Source of the DNA: Schistosoma haematobium
Taxonomy: Eukaryota; Platyhelminthes; Trematoda; Strigeidida; Schistosomatidae
Reading direction: 5' to 3'
DNA: 64,000 nucleotides
Assembly: GCF_000699445.3 (NCBI RefSeq)
Contig: NC_067199.1
Coordinates: forward strand, 28,914,402-28,978,401
The notes beneath the pieces are model-generated. The model was not told where the DNA came from. It did no database searches and saw only the letters and a list, made by a program, of their open reading frames with translations. Made by a program: the position numbers and the translations under genes. Positions 31,908-44,400 of the stretch are shown in pieces. Every line of letters begins with the position of its first letter. Within the stretch, counting starts at the first letter, position 1.

Positions 31908-34900
31908 TCCTCTACTAGACGTTACTTACTTATTTACTCACGCCTGTTACTCCCAATGGAGCGTAGGCCGCCGATCAGCATTCTCCTGCCCACTCTGTTC
32001 TGGGCCTTCCTTTCTAGTTTAATCCAATTTTTGTTCATTCTTTTCATGTTTGTCTCCATTTCTCAGTGTAATTTGTTCCCTGGTCTTCCTCTCCTCCTTT
32101 AACCTTGAGTATTCCATGTGAGGGCTTGTCTTGTGACGCAGTTGGGTGCTTTCCTCAATGTGTGTCCTATCCACTTCCAGCGCTTCTTCTTGATTTCTTC
32201 CTCCGCTGGGATTTGGTTTGTTCTCTCCCACAGTACGTTGTTGCTAATAGTGTCTGGCCAACGAATCCGAAGTATTTTGCGCAGACAACTGTTAATAAAC
32301 ACCTGTATCTTCTGGATGATGGCTTTCGTAGTTTTCCAGGTTTCCGCTCCATACAGTAGAACTGTCTTGATATTTGTATTGAAAATTCTGACTTTGGTGT
32401 TTGTTGACAGTTGCTTTGAGTCCCAGATGCTCTTGCCCTGCCGATCCGCGCCTTCACATCTGCATCAGATCCACCGTGCTCATCAATGATGCTGCCTAAA
32501 TATGTAAAGGTTTTTACATCTTCCAAATCTTCTCCGTCAAGTGTGATTCGATTGGTGCATGTTGTGTTGTATCGGAGAATCTTGCTTTTCCCTTTGTGTA
32601 TGTTGAGACCTACTGCTGCTGAGGCTGCTGCTACATTGGTCGTCTTCGCCTGCATTTGTTGTTGCGTTTGGGATAGAAGGGCCAGATCATCTGCGAAGTC
32701 TAGATCGTCTAACTGCATCCTAGATGTCCACTGTATCTCGTGTTGCCCTTCAGATGTTGACGTCTTCATAATCCAGTCGATCACCAGGAGAAAGAGAAAG
32801 GGTGAGAGTAGGCAACCTTGCCTGACACCAGTCTTTTCTTCGAACGAGTCTGTCAACTGTCCTTCATGCACGATTTTGCAGTTTAAGCCATCATAGGAAT
32901 TCCTTATGACATTGACTACCCTTTGAGGCACGCCGTAGTGTCGAAGCGGCTTCCATAGTGTTGTTCTGTCCACGCTATCAAATGCTTTTTCGTAGTCAAT
33001 GAAGTTGATGTAGAGTGATGAGTTCTATTCAATTGATTGTTCCACAATGATCTGTAGAGTTGTGATTTGGTCTGTACACGATCTATCCTTACGGAATTCA
33101 ACCTGCTGATCTCGAAGTTGGACGTCTACGGAGTCCTTCATTCTGTTTAACAATACTCTGTTGAAAACTTTTCTTGGTATTGGGAGAAGAGTGATGCCCC
33201 TGTAGTTATCACAGTTGCTGAGATCTCCTTTCTTTGGTATTTTGATCAGGCGTCCTTCTTTCCAGTCTTTTGGTACTTGTTCCTCATCCCAGATCTCATT
33301 GAAGAGAATGTGGAGTATCCTTGCAGTTACTGCTACATCTGCTTTTAGTGTCTCTACTGGAATGTTGTCTGGTCCTGCTGCTTTGCCACTCTTGATTTGT
33401 GTGATGGCCATGCTTATCTCTCCAATTGTTGATAGGCCAACATTGATTGGGAGGTCCGTGGGTGCTGCTTCGATGTTGGGTGGGTTTAGTGGGGCTGGTC
33501 GACCTGAAGGTTCTTTTAAGTGTTTTACACACGTGTTTCGCTGTTCTTCAATGTCGGTGATTACTTTGCCTTCCTTGCTTTTCACCGATCGTTCTGGTTT
33601 AATATAACTTCCAGCGAGCTTCGTTGTTGTGTCCTACAGCTGTCTCGTGTTTCCTTCTCTTGCAGCTTTTTCCGCCGTCGTTGCTGGATCTTCCACATAT
33701 TTACGTTTGTCGGCTCTGAAGCTTCTCTTTACTTGCTTGTTTGCCTCTGTGTATTCAGCCTGTGCCTTGACTGATATTGATTGCTGCCTTCTTGTTCCTC
33801 ATTTTTGAATCTTATCCAGTGTATCAACAGTGATTCATTCTTCTCGATGGTGTTTCTTGTGGCTCAGAACCTCATGACATGTTGAAGTGATTGCCTCCTT
33901 GATCCCTTTCCATTTGTTCTCCATGGTAGTTCCCCCGCCATTGAGTAGATCATGAAGTGCCTGTAACCTATTGCTGAGGACTATCTTGAATTCTTTGAGT
34001 CTCTCAGTATTCCAAAAATGGCTGTATTAAACTTTTGTGATGTTGTCCACTCCGTTGTCCAGAACTTCTTGAGTTTCAGTTTTATCATGACAATCAGAAA
34101 GTGGTGATCTGAGGCTATATCAGCTCCTTTCTTGGTCCTCAAGTTCTCCATGATCCTTCTGAACTTCTTATTAATGCACATATGGTCGATTTAGTTCTGT
34201 GTAGTGTGATCGGTGAATTCCGTATGGCTTTGTGTATGCGTTTATGTGGGAATATGGTGCTGCCTATGACCAGTTTGTCGAAGGCACATAGGTTTGCGAA
34301 CCTCTCACCATTTTCGTTTCTTTCTCCCAGTCCATGTCGTCCCATGATGTCTTCATGTCCGTTGTTGTCCATTCCAACCTTGGCATATAGATCTCCCATC
34401 AGAATAGTCAGGTCCTTTGTTGGGCACTTCTCGATGATTGACTGCAGCCTATCGTAGAATTGATCTTTAACGTCTTCATTGTAGTCGTTGGTAGGAGCAT
34501 AGCATTGGATGATGTTCATTGAAATGCCCTCTTTCTTTGTTTTCAAGGAGGCTTTGATAATCCTGGGTCCGGGAGATTCCCATCCTATAAGTGCATTTTG
34601 TGCTTCTTTGGACAGCATCAATGCAACTCCTTGTGTATGCTGAGCATTTTCTTCTTCATGGCCGGATTATAAGAGAAGCTCTCATGAAGTCAGTTTTTTT
34701 GTCCAACTTGCGTGCAATATGTTTCCCTGATCCCAAGCACCTCAAGGTCGTATCTCCTCATTTCTGCATCAATTTGGAAAGCTCTCCCGGTGTCCCACAT
34801 TGTACGAACATTCCATGTACATAAAGAAATGGTTGCTTTGGTTGTCAGAAGGGGCTTCGTAACTTCCGAAGGAACTCGGCTTTCATCATGAGGCTTCATA

Positions 34901-35102
34901 GTTATTGTAAATGAAGACCTTCTGATTCACAGGGCAGAGTTTAAGTAGTTTAAATAATTTTTTCTGGTTAGCGTATTTTTAGCGAGTTAGTTTTCAACGA
35001 AATGGGGCCGCTAACCCCATGCTCAACCCTCCTCCTTTATCCGGGCTTGAGACCAGCAGTAGCCTCCGGAGGGACTCCAATCGGAGTTCCTCTACCAGAC
35101 GT
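31908..35102 (-). mobile_element. RTE-like copy D, full length (31923-35087), with 15-bp target duplication
   Basis: The flanking repeat tcctctactagacgt (31908-31922) and tcctctaccagacgt (35088-35102) is a target-site duplication with one mismatch. The element runs on the - strand from its 5' untranslated region (about 34900-35087) to the 3' end at 31923. Frames: endonuclease 34139-34621, RT N-part 33025-33585, RT C-part and tail 32167-32973. It shares the disabling changes of copy C (TAG in N-Q-I-D-H, connecting-region frameshifts, tail frameshift) and adds a W-to-stop at about 33027. Confidence 0.88.
32167..33585 (-). pseudogene. RTE reverse transcriptase, copy D
   Basis: Same protein as in copy C, with a TAG replacing Trp in the segment VEQSIEW, splitting the frame into 33025-33585 and 32167-32973. 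Motifs A, B and C (FADD) are intact in sequence. The C-terminal tail has the same frameshift as copy C. Confidence 0.82.
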
Positions 35103-36065
35103 GGTTTGTTTCAAAATTTACTTCTAATTATAAGTCATATATGGAGTCCCATTTATGGATGGTTTCTGATATGTTGAACCATATGATTTCCAAACCAATG
35201 GAATAATACCAAAAGTAAACCTGACTAACATTTATAATTTTGTTTCATGTGGACCAATCCAGTCAAGTGCATAGTCAACCGTAAATTAATTAACAGAACA
35301 CTTTGATCATCAGAAATTTCGTTTGTTGGTTTTTAATCAGATATCAAGTATACCTTTTTATTCTTCCTCATTTTTAGAAGGTGTCAACAACACACCTTCT
35401 ATTGAAACTATTACTCTTTCATTCAAAACATCTTCATGATGACACTGTTGGTTTATTAGAATATTGAGATAGTTGAGGACGCGTGAAGATTTTAGTGATC
35501 TGATTAAACAGGTAAGTGGTCAGACAACAAAAATGTAGTTGTATTTCAGAAAAAAGAACATCAAAACAAGTGAGGTAATTCTATCTGCGGGAAATGCAGC
35601 TCATTTATTTAACGGATATTCAATGAATGTCTTATATCTCAAAATCCCGTCAGTTATTCAAGCATAAACATTTAGATTTCTGCACACATGAGAAAACTGG
35701 TCATTAAACCATTCATATATATAATGATGTACATGTCTAATCAAGTAGCGAGATTGCGTTACGACCTTCCATTGTCTATGACAAGTACTTTCCTCACACC
35801 CAACAAGGACTGAACTTCACTGGTCGCAATAAAAGTGTGAATTTGTGACCAAATGTAGTGTGGAGTATAATACAAATTATTTGATGAATACTTAGTCATT
35901 TTTAGACCTCTAAATCGATCCGTAAAGACAACTGTGCACAATACTCAGTCAATATGATATTTTACATTATATATTTTGTAGTACAATTACTACCACATTT
36001 TATGATCAGGGTAGCTTGTTTCAATACTTTATTTTCAAATTGTTTATTTCCAATGCTGTACACAG
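35103..36065. other. Intron 10, last part: no recognised content
   Basis: AT-rich DNA. A short open stretch after tttttag at about 35378 reads protein-like (GVNNTPSIETITLSFKTSS) but lacks a donor and is not called. Confidence 0.4.
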
Positions 36066-36255
36066 GGATGAAGTTTATCTTCAAACTCTGGTTCAAATGA
36101 TGAACGGTACCGGATTGGAATGCGAAAGACAGTCAATAATATTCTATCTCAGTCCACAGATACAGTCAATTGACGTATTTAATAAAACGGGGAATACAGA
36201 TGATATAACATTGAAAACTGCTTTAAATCCAGTATCCAAGTCGGTTCAGTTCACA
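36066..36255 (+). CDS. Exon 11 of the large extracellular protein
   Basis: The acceptor is atgctgtacacag and the donor ttcaca|gtaagc. The first base completes an Arg codon from exon 10, then DEVYLQTLVQMMNGTGLECE follows; 63 codons end in phase 0. It has one cysteine and the sequons NGT and NKT. Open sequence runs past the donor to about 36513. Confidence 0.72.
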
Positions 36256-37578
36256 GTAAGCTTATGCGTTTTGTTGCATATTGAAGTTAAATCACAAAAT
36301 TTCACAGATTCGAACATGGTAAACGTAAACTGTATTAAACGAAAGGAACGTAAGGCATTGACAAGCAGAAATAGTTTGCTTCCGATTGTTGTGATTTGTT
36401 CCCAATCTTTGGTAACATTCATGTCATTTGTAAAAATATTATTAAAGATTTGCAAACAGTTTTTCAAAGTCTCACATGAACTGAATTCTATTTTGAGAAA
36501 TAACTTCACATAGGTTTTCTGAAATGAATAATCGGTTGTTCTTTATGGCAGTATATTAAAGTTTTCCAATTATTCGAAAATGAAGTGTCATTTAAATTTC
36601 AAAATGTAGCATTCTTGTGAGTTAGATAACCAACTTTTCAGACTTGAAATGACCAGTCAGATTTCTACTAGAAAACTTATTGCTTAAAGTAAAACATTCC
36701 GTTGGCGTTATCGACTTCTAATAATCGCCCGAATAACCGTCGTCATTATAACTCCTTGACGGGGTATTATTTCCAGAAGTCGAAATAATAAATTAGTGCC
36801 AATAGCTTATTTCAGGCAACGCTTAAATAGAACAACTGATACTCACAAGGTGATGAAGACCAATTAATGAGTGCTGCTTAACAAGCCACCATATATGCAT
36901 GTGTATGCGAAGATTCAAGAGATTTAAGCAATTACAAATTAAGCGGATAAAAGGACTAAGTGCGTGGGCTCTCACAAACGGTCAGTCATAAATGCTACCT
37001 TATACAAGCATGAAGATATATATTTATAAGAGAACAGTCTGTATGCGAAATCGGTTGATTGAACGGCATGGTAAATTTGATCACAGTCAAAGCGATAATA
37101 TTTTTAAAACCGAACCCGGCCACGATACAATATTTCCATTACATACATCGTGTTTGACAATAATCAATAGAAATCCTACTGTAATGTTCTATGTCCGTTT
37201 TTAGCTGAACTTATTTGACATTTTAGGAAAACCAATTTACTACAGAGTTACATATGTCAGTTTTAAATCATTTGTACTGTTGTAAAACTGAAGCTGTAGT
37301 CTTTGTATTCTTAAGTTTTTCATATAATACTATGAAATGGAATTGTTCATATTCAGTTTTGAGATTCACAATTATTCATTTAACCTTATTCTAGGCAGTT
37401 TATTTTGAAGACACTTGATAGACCGATATATGTGTGGTTTTTTTAACATTAGCTTAGACTTATGGTTGGATTGAAAAAAAATACTCAATATTTGTTAATC
37501 ATTTGAACTACTTATATACGTCCAATTTGTTCAGAAACAACACTTGTTTGTCATCACTTCTTTTATTCCTCTATTTAG
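36256..37578. other. Intron 11: no recognised content
   Basis: The exon 11 frame stays open to about 36513 without a recognisable pattern. The rest is AT-rich with nothing identified. Confidence 0.4.
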
Positions 37579-37792
37579 ACTGGTCATTTATACTTTGGTA
37601 AAAGCTACACAGCTATCTTCCGATTGAAATTCAAATCGTCTCGGACATCTGTTGAAAAATACCCAGTTCTAATCGAAGTTGTATGTAAACCGTATGAACG
37701 CAATATTTCTGTCTTTAGTGGCTGTGTAAGATCAAAATTTTACAAATTTAGATCTCATATACATGTAGAACTTGACTACCATACATACTCAT
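37579..37792 (+). CDS. Exon 12 of the large extracellular protein
   Basis: The acceptor is cctctatttag and the donor ctcat|gtgagt. It encodes 71 codons plus one base in phase 0 (TGHLYFGKSYTAIFRLKFKS at the start). The pattern FRLKFKSSRTSVEKYPVLIEVVC is beta-rich, and the two cysteines (VVCKP, SGCVRS) lie about 15 residues apart. The trailing t is completed to TAT by exon 13. Confidence 0.75.
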
Positions 37793-37991
37793 GTGAGTTT
37801 TATTTCTGTATATTATTTAAAAACTATTTATAGCTACCGATTTGTGAATGCAACATAAAAAATAAGTTTATGTCATATAATTTATTCACCAGTTTATAAG
37901 TGAAATCCACTATTTCGATGACTGTTTCCCATCTTACTTTTTACCCAAAAGCAATGTTACAACCATGATGAATTTTCATACACATATTTCC

Positions 37992-38630
37992 CTTTATCAT
38001 AGTTGGAAAGAGCAAGAACAAAGATTTTAGCAGAATAGCATGAATTCATTTTATTTCCATAGGAATAAAATGAGTAGAGCTCGCTTCTGAAATTTGCTGA
38101 AGCCATTTCCATCAGGTGTCAGAAACCTGACTTATGTGTCCAAAAGGAGACGGTTATTAATCTCTCTTTGCCTTGGTGACTAATATTCTTTCGTTTAATC
38201 TTTTTTTCCTTTTCTCTAAACTCTTTCTTGCATTTATTTCATCATTGAGTTTTGTTTCAACTATTTTCCAAATTAATAATCTCATTTTATCAACTGAGCT
38301 CTACTCGTTTTATTCCTATCAATGTTTACGAATTATGTAATCACTTGTTTCTAGCCCTTCGAACCGTTGTCACAATTAGTATTTTAGAATGTTATTTCAC
38401 ACAAGGTATATATTTACAACATTTAGTCTATGAATTTTAATTTACACTCTTGCTATACTATATGAATATGTCTTCCAACCAAACTCTTTCATGTAAGTAA
38501 CTTTAATGCATTATGTCATTATAATTTTAAATATCACAGGTTGTAAGCAGCTAACTAGAACCTACGAGATAAAATGCATTCATGCTATTCTGCTAAAATC
38601 TTTGTTCTTGCTCATTTCAACTATGATAAA
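37992..38630 (+). mobile_element. Miniature Penelope-like remnant with nested inverted repeats
   Basis: The outer ends (about 37992-38060 and 38567-38630) are inverted repeats (agagcaagaacaaagatttt, tagcagaatagcatgaattc). An inner pair lies at 38062-38085 and 38297-38320 (aggaataaaatgagtagagctc). Between them 38086-38180 encodes KFAEAISIRCQKPDLCVQKE then TVINLSLPW and stop, matching the C-terminus of the Penelope protein at 30783-30874. Everything upstream in the protein is deleted. Confidence 0.72.
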
Positions 38631-38639
38631 AACTGCATA

Positions 38640-39967
38640 ACGCAACTTGATTTTAAGAACCATTTGTGTCGACAAATGTATAGATAATTTCTTAGCATGG
38701 AAACATTCCGTGGTAAACGTTTTATTGGACTGTATTGTAAGGAATTGGATTGACAAGATATATCAACATTAATTAAGACATTTATCCGTGTTGGCCAAAA
38801 TGATTTAGAAAAATCGAAATTTCTCACATTAAGTCAAGGATCTTGGTTTTTTAAACAAGACAACTGTGCAATGCGACATAGTCTGTCCAGTTGTTTCGAA
38901 TCTCATCAGTTTACTAGACAGACTGTTAATTTTACCAAAAGTTGTAAATAATTCAGAGTTTTTCCCTTTTGTTAAGAATTTCGTATAACTGAGTGTTGTA
39001 ATGTCACCGATAGTCAACCGACTGATATTACTAAAATATCAGGATAGGAACAATATACTTATGCAAAGATGAACATCAGACAGAAAACCAAATGCATTTG
39101 GACAGATTTTGACAAAATTTTAAATATTCTCAAAACATTCTGTGCACTGCAAGTACGGTTTACTTTTTGCTTGAACTTCTCCTAGTCTAGTTATCGATAG
39201 ATTGAGTAGCAAGTAACATTTCGCAAATTCCTCATATAGTCAAATACTTAGCAGTTCAGAGTTTCAAACAAGATCTACGATCATTGTGTATTAATTTCAA
39301 TGATGGTCATTCTTAATAATGAATGTCCATGTGACGTAACATTAGTTGCATAACTCTCAAGCACATGGTACCAACCAACTTAGAAAATCAACAGTAATAG
39401 TTACTGAATAAAATATACACATCAGAACTCATTAATTTGTTATTTAGAAGTATGCAATATATTAGCACAAAATAGTCTTAACTGTTTCATCGTAATTTGC
39501 CTTGTCAATTGGAGGAAGTGATGTAAAGCAACCGAGATAATAGAAAAAGACAATAGTCACGCTACTTTGGAAAGTAAATCAAAACTGATCTTTTTATGGT
39601 AGGTTTAATGTAGGTACAGCAGCCTGTTTTTGAACATTTAAGGGAGGGAGGGAGGTTTAACTTTCTCATGTTTGGATAGACACACTTGAGAACTTCCATG
39701 AAACAATACAAAGGTGGATTCTAAATAAATTTACTATCCATCACCGAACTATAGGTTGATGTACGCATACATATTTGACTGAGAAGGTTTGGACATGTTA
39801 TAGGACTATCATATGTTAATGAATGTTATTGAATATCCTTTTGTTTCATCTTTGTTATACAATACCGTTCACGCATACAATGTTAATCATATGAAATGGA
39901 CCAGTGCCAAACTATGATGCTGTGGTAGATAATAATAATTAATCTTGATGTAAATTTCTGTATTCAG
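38640..39967. other. Intron 12, last part: no recognised content
   Basis: AT-rich, with a short purine run at about 39641-39656 (gggagggagggagg). Nothing else recognised. Confidence 0.4.
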
Positions 39968-40159
39968 ATCCATGTGATTTGCCTCATTACAAGGCATTGC
40001 GGAATCCTGCTGTGCCGTTGCCTAGTCGTCAGTCAGATACATTCTTAAATGTTCGTGATCGTCTGTTTTACTGTGGACGTGCATTTAATATGAAGGGGTC
40101 ATTTGATTTGGAGAAACGTTGCTTTATGATTAGCAAATTACCTGACAGAATATGGATCG
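39968..40159 (+). CDS. Exon 13 of the large extracellular protein
   Basis: The acceptor is ctgtattcag and the donor atcg|gtaagt. It encodes about 63 residues beginning PCDLPHYKALRNPAVPLPSR, with three cysteines (PCDL, FYCGRAF, KRCFMIS). The composition differs from the sequon-rich exons before it, with more Arg and Leu, which suggests entry into a separate globular region that continues into exon 14. Confidence 0.77.
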
Positions 40160-41222
40160 GTAAGTTATCATAGAAATTTCAGTTTTGTTATTAGTCGAAT
40201 GCTATTATTTATAGTTGAAAGACTAAGTTTATTCAGGGATTCGTTGCAATAATATTCATTTCGACAGAAATACATTACAACTCTAAGCTTGACGAATTGA
40301 GTTTCTCCAAGTTGTGAGTATTACATGGTCGTTTTCACCATAATGTTAGCCTTCATTCATTAATAAATTAACAAATAACAGTCTATATATACAACATCTA
40401 ATTTATATCTTTGTGTGTTTTAGTTGTTTAGAATCGGAATACATTGCCCTTGTGATTATCTGAATATGTTTTAGCACTTCAAGATGATTGAGACAAATAA
40501 ATTGAAGGATGTTTCTTGTTAGAATCAAAGAAATCGACCATCCTAAACAGTAAACCATTTATTACTCCTGTGGTGCTTCTTGTGTTAGGCAATGTTGAAT
40601 ATACTGGATATGCGAACTATTTTAGTCTAGCCAAAGTCCAAACTAAACAATCATACGGATATTGATTTTGTTAGAAACATACATATTTAGACTCTTCAAA
40701 ATTATTATTTGGTTATTGATAAACAACCACTATTTCATCACCCACAATGATTACTAAACATCACATGAGGCTCTAGCGAACATTCGAATGTCACAAAATT
40801 GTCTCTGAATCCAGTATCTGATTACATAAATTCTAAACGCTTAATATAATGACATATTACTCTGACAAAAATGAGAAATAGTCTCCTTTTTAGTCTGTTA
40901 TCTGAGTGAAATTTAATTATATTATTTATGAATACAAAATATTAGGCATAAACATCCAACTCTACAAGCTAAACCGTTATGTAAATGAAGAACATTTCCA
41001 AATTGATTCAGATTTTTGAAGGATCGAATTAACAAAGTGGTAGAAAATACCTTCAGTAAGAAATGATTTTCACATTGTATGTTCATTGATATTATTCAAA
41101 TTTCACTGATTGAAGATATTCTTAGTACGAATTTACGAGAAACATATTCGTCAAACATTCTGTTCAGTAATACTCTGATACGAATAATGGAAATCTTATT
41201 ATACCTAACTTTTAATTTCTAG
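40160..41222. other. Intron 13: no recognised content
   Basis: AT-rich intron with no coding or repeat signal identified. Confidence 0.4.
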
Positions 41223-41492
41223 ACATGGGACCATTTGTTGAACAGATTATAGCGTACACAAATCCACTTGGCATATTGTTCGGTTTGGGAGCAAATGGTG
41301 GAGGTGTAATGATGAGTAAGAACTTTGGAAAAACATGGATTTCAATCAACTCATTCATGTATCAAAACACTTTGAATACGTCAACTGAAATCATTACAGC
41401 AAGTGTCGTACCATGGATTTCATCAACTGGATCAATTGACAATACACTGTTTGAGTCATTTTGCAAGATGCGAGTGGCTGAACAATGGAATG
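41223..41492 (+). CDS. Exon 14: Asp-box-like segment of the extracellular protein
   Basis: The acceptor is taatttctag and the donor gaatg|gtaagg. It encodes 90 residues starting MGPFVEQIIAYTNPLG. The run LFGLGANGGGVMMSKNFGKT followed by W fits the Asp-box/BNR turn (S-x-D-x-G-x-T-W) with Asn in place of Asp, a motif of sialidase-like and sortilin-like propellers. Only one copy is visible, so a full propeller cannot be claimed. The trailing base g is completed by exon 15, with an 8.3-kb intron between. Confidence 0.78.
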
Positions 41493-44400
41493 GTAAGGGA
41501 TATGGAGTTACGAATTTCAGCGAAAATATCATCACTCTGTTTAATTGAATGCACAAATATGAACTAAAACTTAAAGCGAATGAACTGATGTTGGATCAGT
41601 CAGAGTAGAGTAGGACATCTGATATATTTTGCTTTTATAGTTGAAGGTGCCAGAAGGATTAAGTGAAACAAATGTGAGATAAAATTATGGATAATTTGAT
41701 AAAAAATTTGACATTTGTGAAATGAAAATCAGATAATTACAATGAGTTAAGGATAATGTAAGTGATAAACTAGGAAATACTCCATTTGCGTACAAAGTTC
41801 AGAGTTCCTCTAATGGATAACTAAAGCTTTTGTATTGAGGATCCTGGTAGATTTCTAAGGTTTCTATAAATGGCCATAAAATCAACATGTGTGTTAGTTC
41901 AATGATCACAATCAATTGAATGTTCAAGGTCTCCCTTCGAATTTGTAGGACCGAACTGAAAAATGTTCATGCAACCAGACAAGATTTTTGCCACTATATG
42001 TGGTGTATTGTGTTCTACTTATATGAACAGATATAAGTAGAATGTTTCAGGAACTGGAAGTAGGATCCTTACAGACAGAAGAGAAAAATGCGTAGCAAGG
42101 AAAGAAAAACAAAAGGAACTGGAGTAATAACGGGAATGAAAGAACAAAGAAGTTTGTAAAAGATAATTCAAGGAAGATGTGCTAATGGTGTATTCGATGA
42201 ATTGTTTTGCAAATTGCTTTACAAGTAAATGCAGTGTGTAGTTCTTTCTCGGTAAACAGTATTACTTACACCGTTAGTACTGCATGTTCGTCATACTACC
42301 CTCCTTTATATGTCGCTATTCGAGTCAGTTTCTGTAGTTAAGATTCATAACTGAATATGGACACATTATCATAATCTACAAACACAAGTGATATAATTTT
42401 CATTGTTTATACAGATTGAGATTCATTCACTCTTTTGAAATTAGTGGATGTTGATAACCAGTGTTTATCCATTCGATAATCTAGTTCGTTTATTAAACAT
42501 ACAATAAAACCAGTGGAATTGATAGAAACATAGTATTTATGATAATAAACAAACAAATATATGTTCACTTAAATAGCTTACTTCAATAGAATTTTGATTA
42601 TTTAGACTTAAAGTTTGTCCATTACAAACAACACATAACGTGGAAATCAGTAAGTAGGTCTCATACGTGATTTCGTTCAGAACAGTATAATCTTACTTGT
42701 TTTCATATAATTTACCTTTAGTTTGCATCAACCAAATCTATGCCAACCAAATGTTGTTAGCTAATTGGACTTACACATGTCCGAAAATCAAGCTGTTTTA
42801 ACCAACCAATTATCTCCACCGGAAATACGAACATTGCTTAAACACTGGTGAATTTAAGTCGTGTTAGATTCAGGTTGTATACGATTATGTAGTTGTCAGT
42901 TAATTTCTATTTATACTGTTGTCTTATTATTCATCTAAAAATTTACCTATTTTTAATTAATTACATGCTTGTAAAACTTCAGTTTCTTTTGCTTTGATGA
43001 TAACAAATATCGTTTGAGTAACAAAATAGTTGAAAGTTAAACCTTTGGGTCTGTTACTCGCCAATGTAAGAACCGAATTTCGAAGTGTGTTCTGTTTCAG
43101 TGAATAGTTAGTTTGATTTTAAAATTCATAGTGATGTCATGTAAAGCTCTGTAAAAGTGAAAAGCAAAATGACTGCACACTTGATGGTAGACCTAGATTA
43201 GATTCTCTGTCGTGGAATGACGGCACAAAATCCATGTATTTGAGTAAATGATGTACTTACAAAGTAAAGATTTATACTGTTTTAAAGTCACTATAATTCC
43301 AACAAGAAATGAGTTAAACGTTATTCCATGCTAAATGATTGAAGGAGAGACATCCAAATGTGAAACGTATATAAATGCTAGTTAGTGACCATGTCATATC
43401 GAACTAAAAACTTGTACATGTACGTGGTTGTGAAGTCATTAAAAACCGTGACAGACTAACAATCTCATTCAATAGTGATTGAAAATTCTACGGATATGAG
43501 TTTATATCTCTTGTTGAAATTGTTGGAATAAACTGTTAAGGAATGCAATATGGATGTCAGATGTATATTATTTTTGAGAATTGGTGCTTCTGACTGGTTT
43601 TTATAATGATCAAACTAACCTCACCTATTGAAAAGCATTTAATTTCAGAGTTATTACGTCAACTGAATTTGTATCACCTGGAGAATATTTTCATTAAGGG
43701 TAAACACAGTCCATTACCACTGTGAAGTCATTTCAAGGGATCGATTGGTCTCTGTGCTCAGGTATTATTAAATTCAAAGCTTATAACCGTGCAAGTGGAA
43801 GCTCTATCTTGTCAATATTGCGCATTGCGTATGATCCAGGATTTGAAATAATTTGGGATTGCTTGAAATGGACCGAGGATTGACTCCAAATGTACACTCA
43901 CTAGATAAAAGATACCTAGATGTGTTACTAAAAGCATTTATTGTCCAGAATTCCACTCTTTGTGAAGAATGAGACTCTCCGCAGTTATGAAATTTGGTTA
44001 TGAACGCATGTTAATTTCTCACATTTTCGACGATTTCTGAAATAGAATATGGAGTATGGGAAGCTTTCGATCAATTAGTTCGTGTATCCATTTAAAAGAA
44101 TAATTAGTTTGAACGAATAAAGACCGTAAGAGCCAACTTGTCCCTTGGAAGCGTAAGAAACTAAATTGCTCACAAACTCAAAGTAAGAACTTAGAATAAC
44201 AATATGATCTGATGGAACCTTCTATGTCTAAGATGACTGAAATTTCATTTCGAAGCTTTTGGTGTGAGCTTAGAACGAAATATATTGGATTGCGGTTTGA
44301 CTATGAATTTCGAATATCCAATATTTGGAGATAAATGATCTTTCTTATCGAAAGCTCTTTTGGTAACTAGACATTTAAACAGCATATATTGCAAGTCTTA

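Noticed and set aside
35379..35437. Possible exon after tttttag reading GVNNTPSIETITLSFKTSS
   Set aside because: It reads like this gene's protein, but there is no GT donor before the stop, and exons 10 and 11 already join in phase without it.
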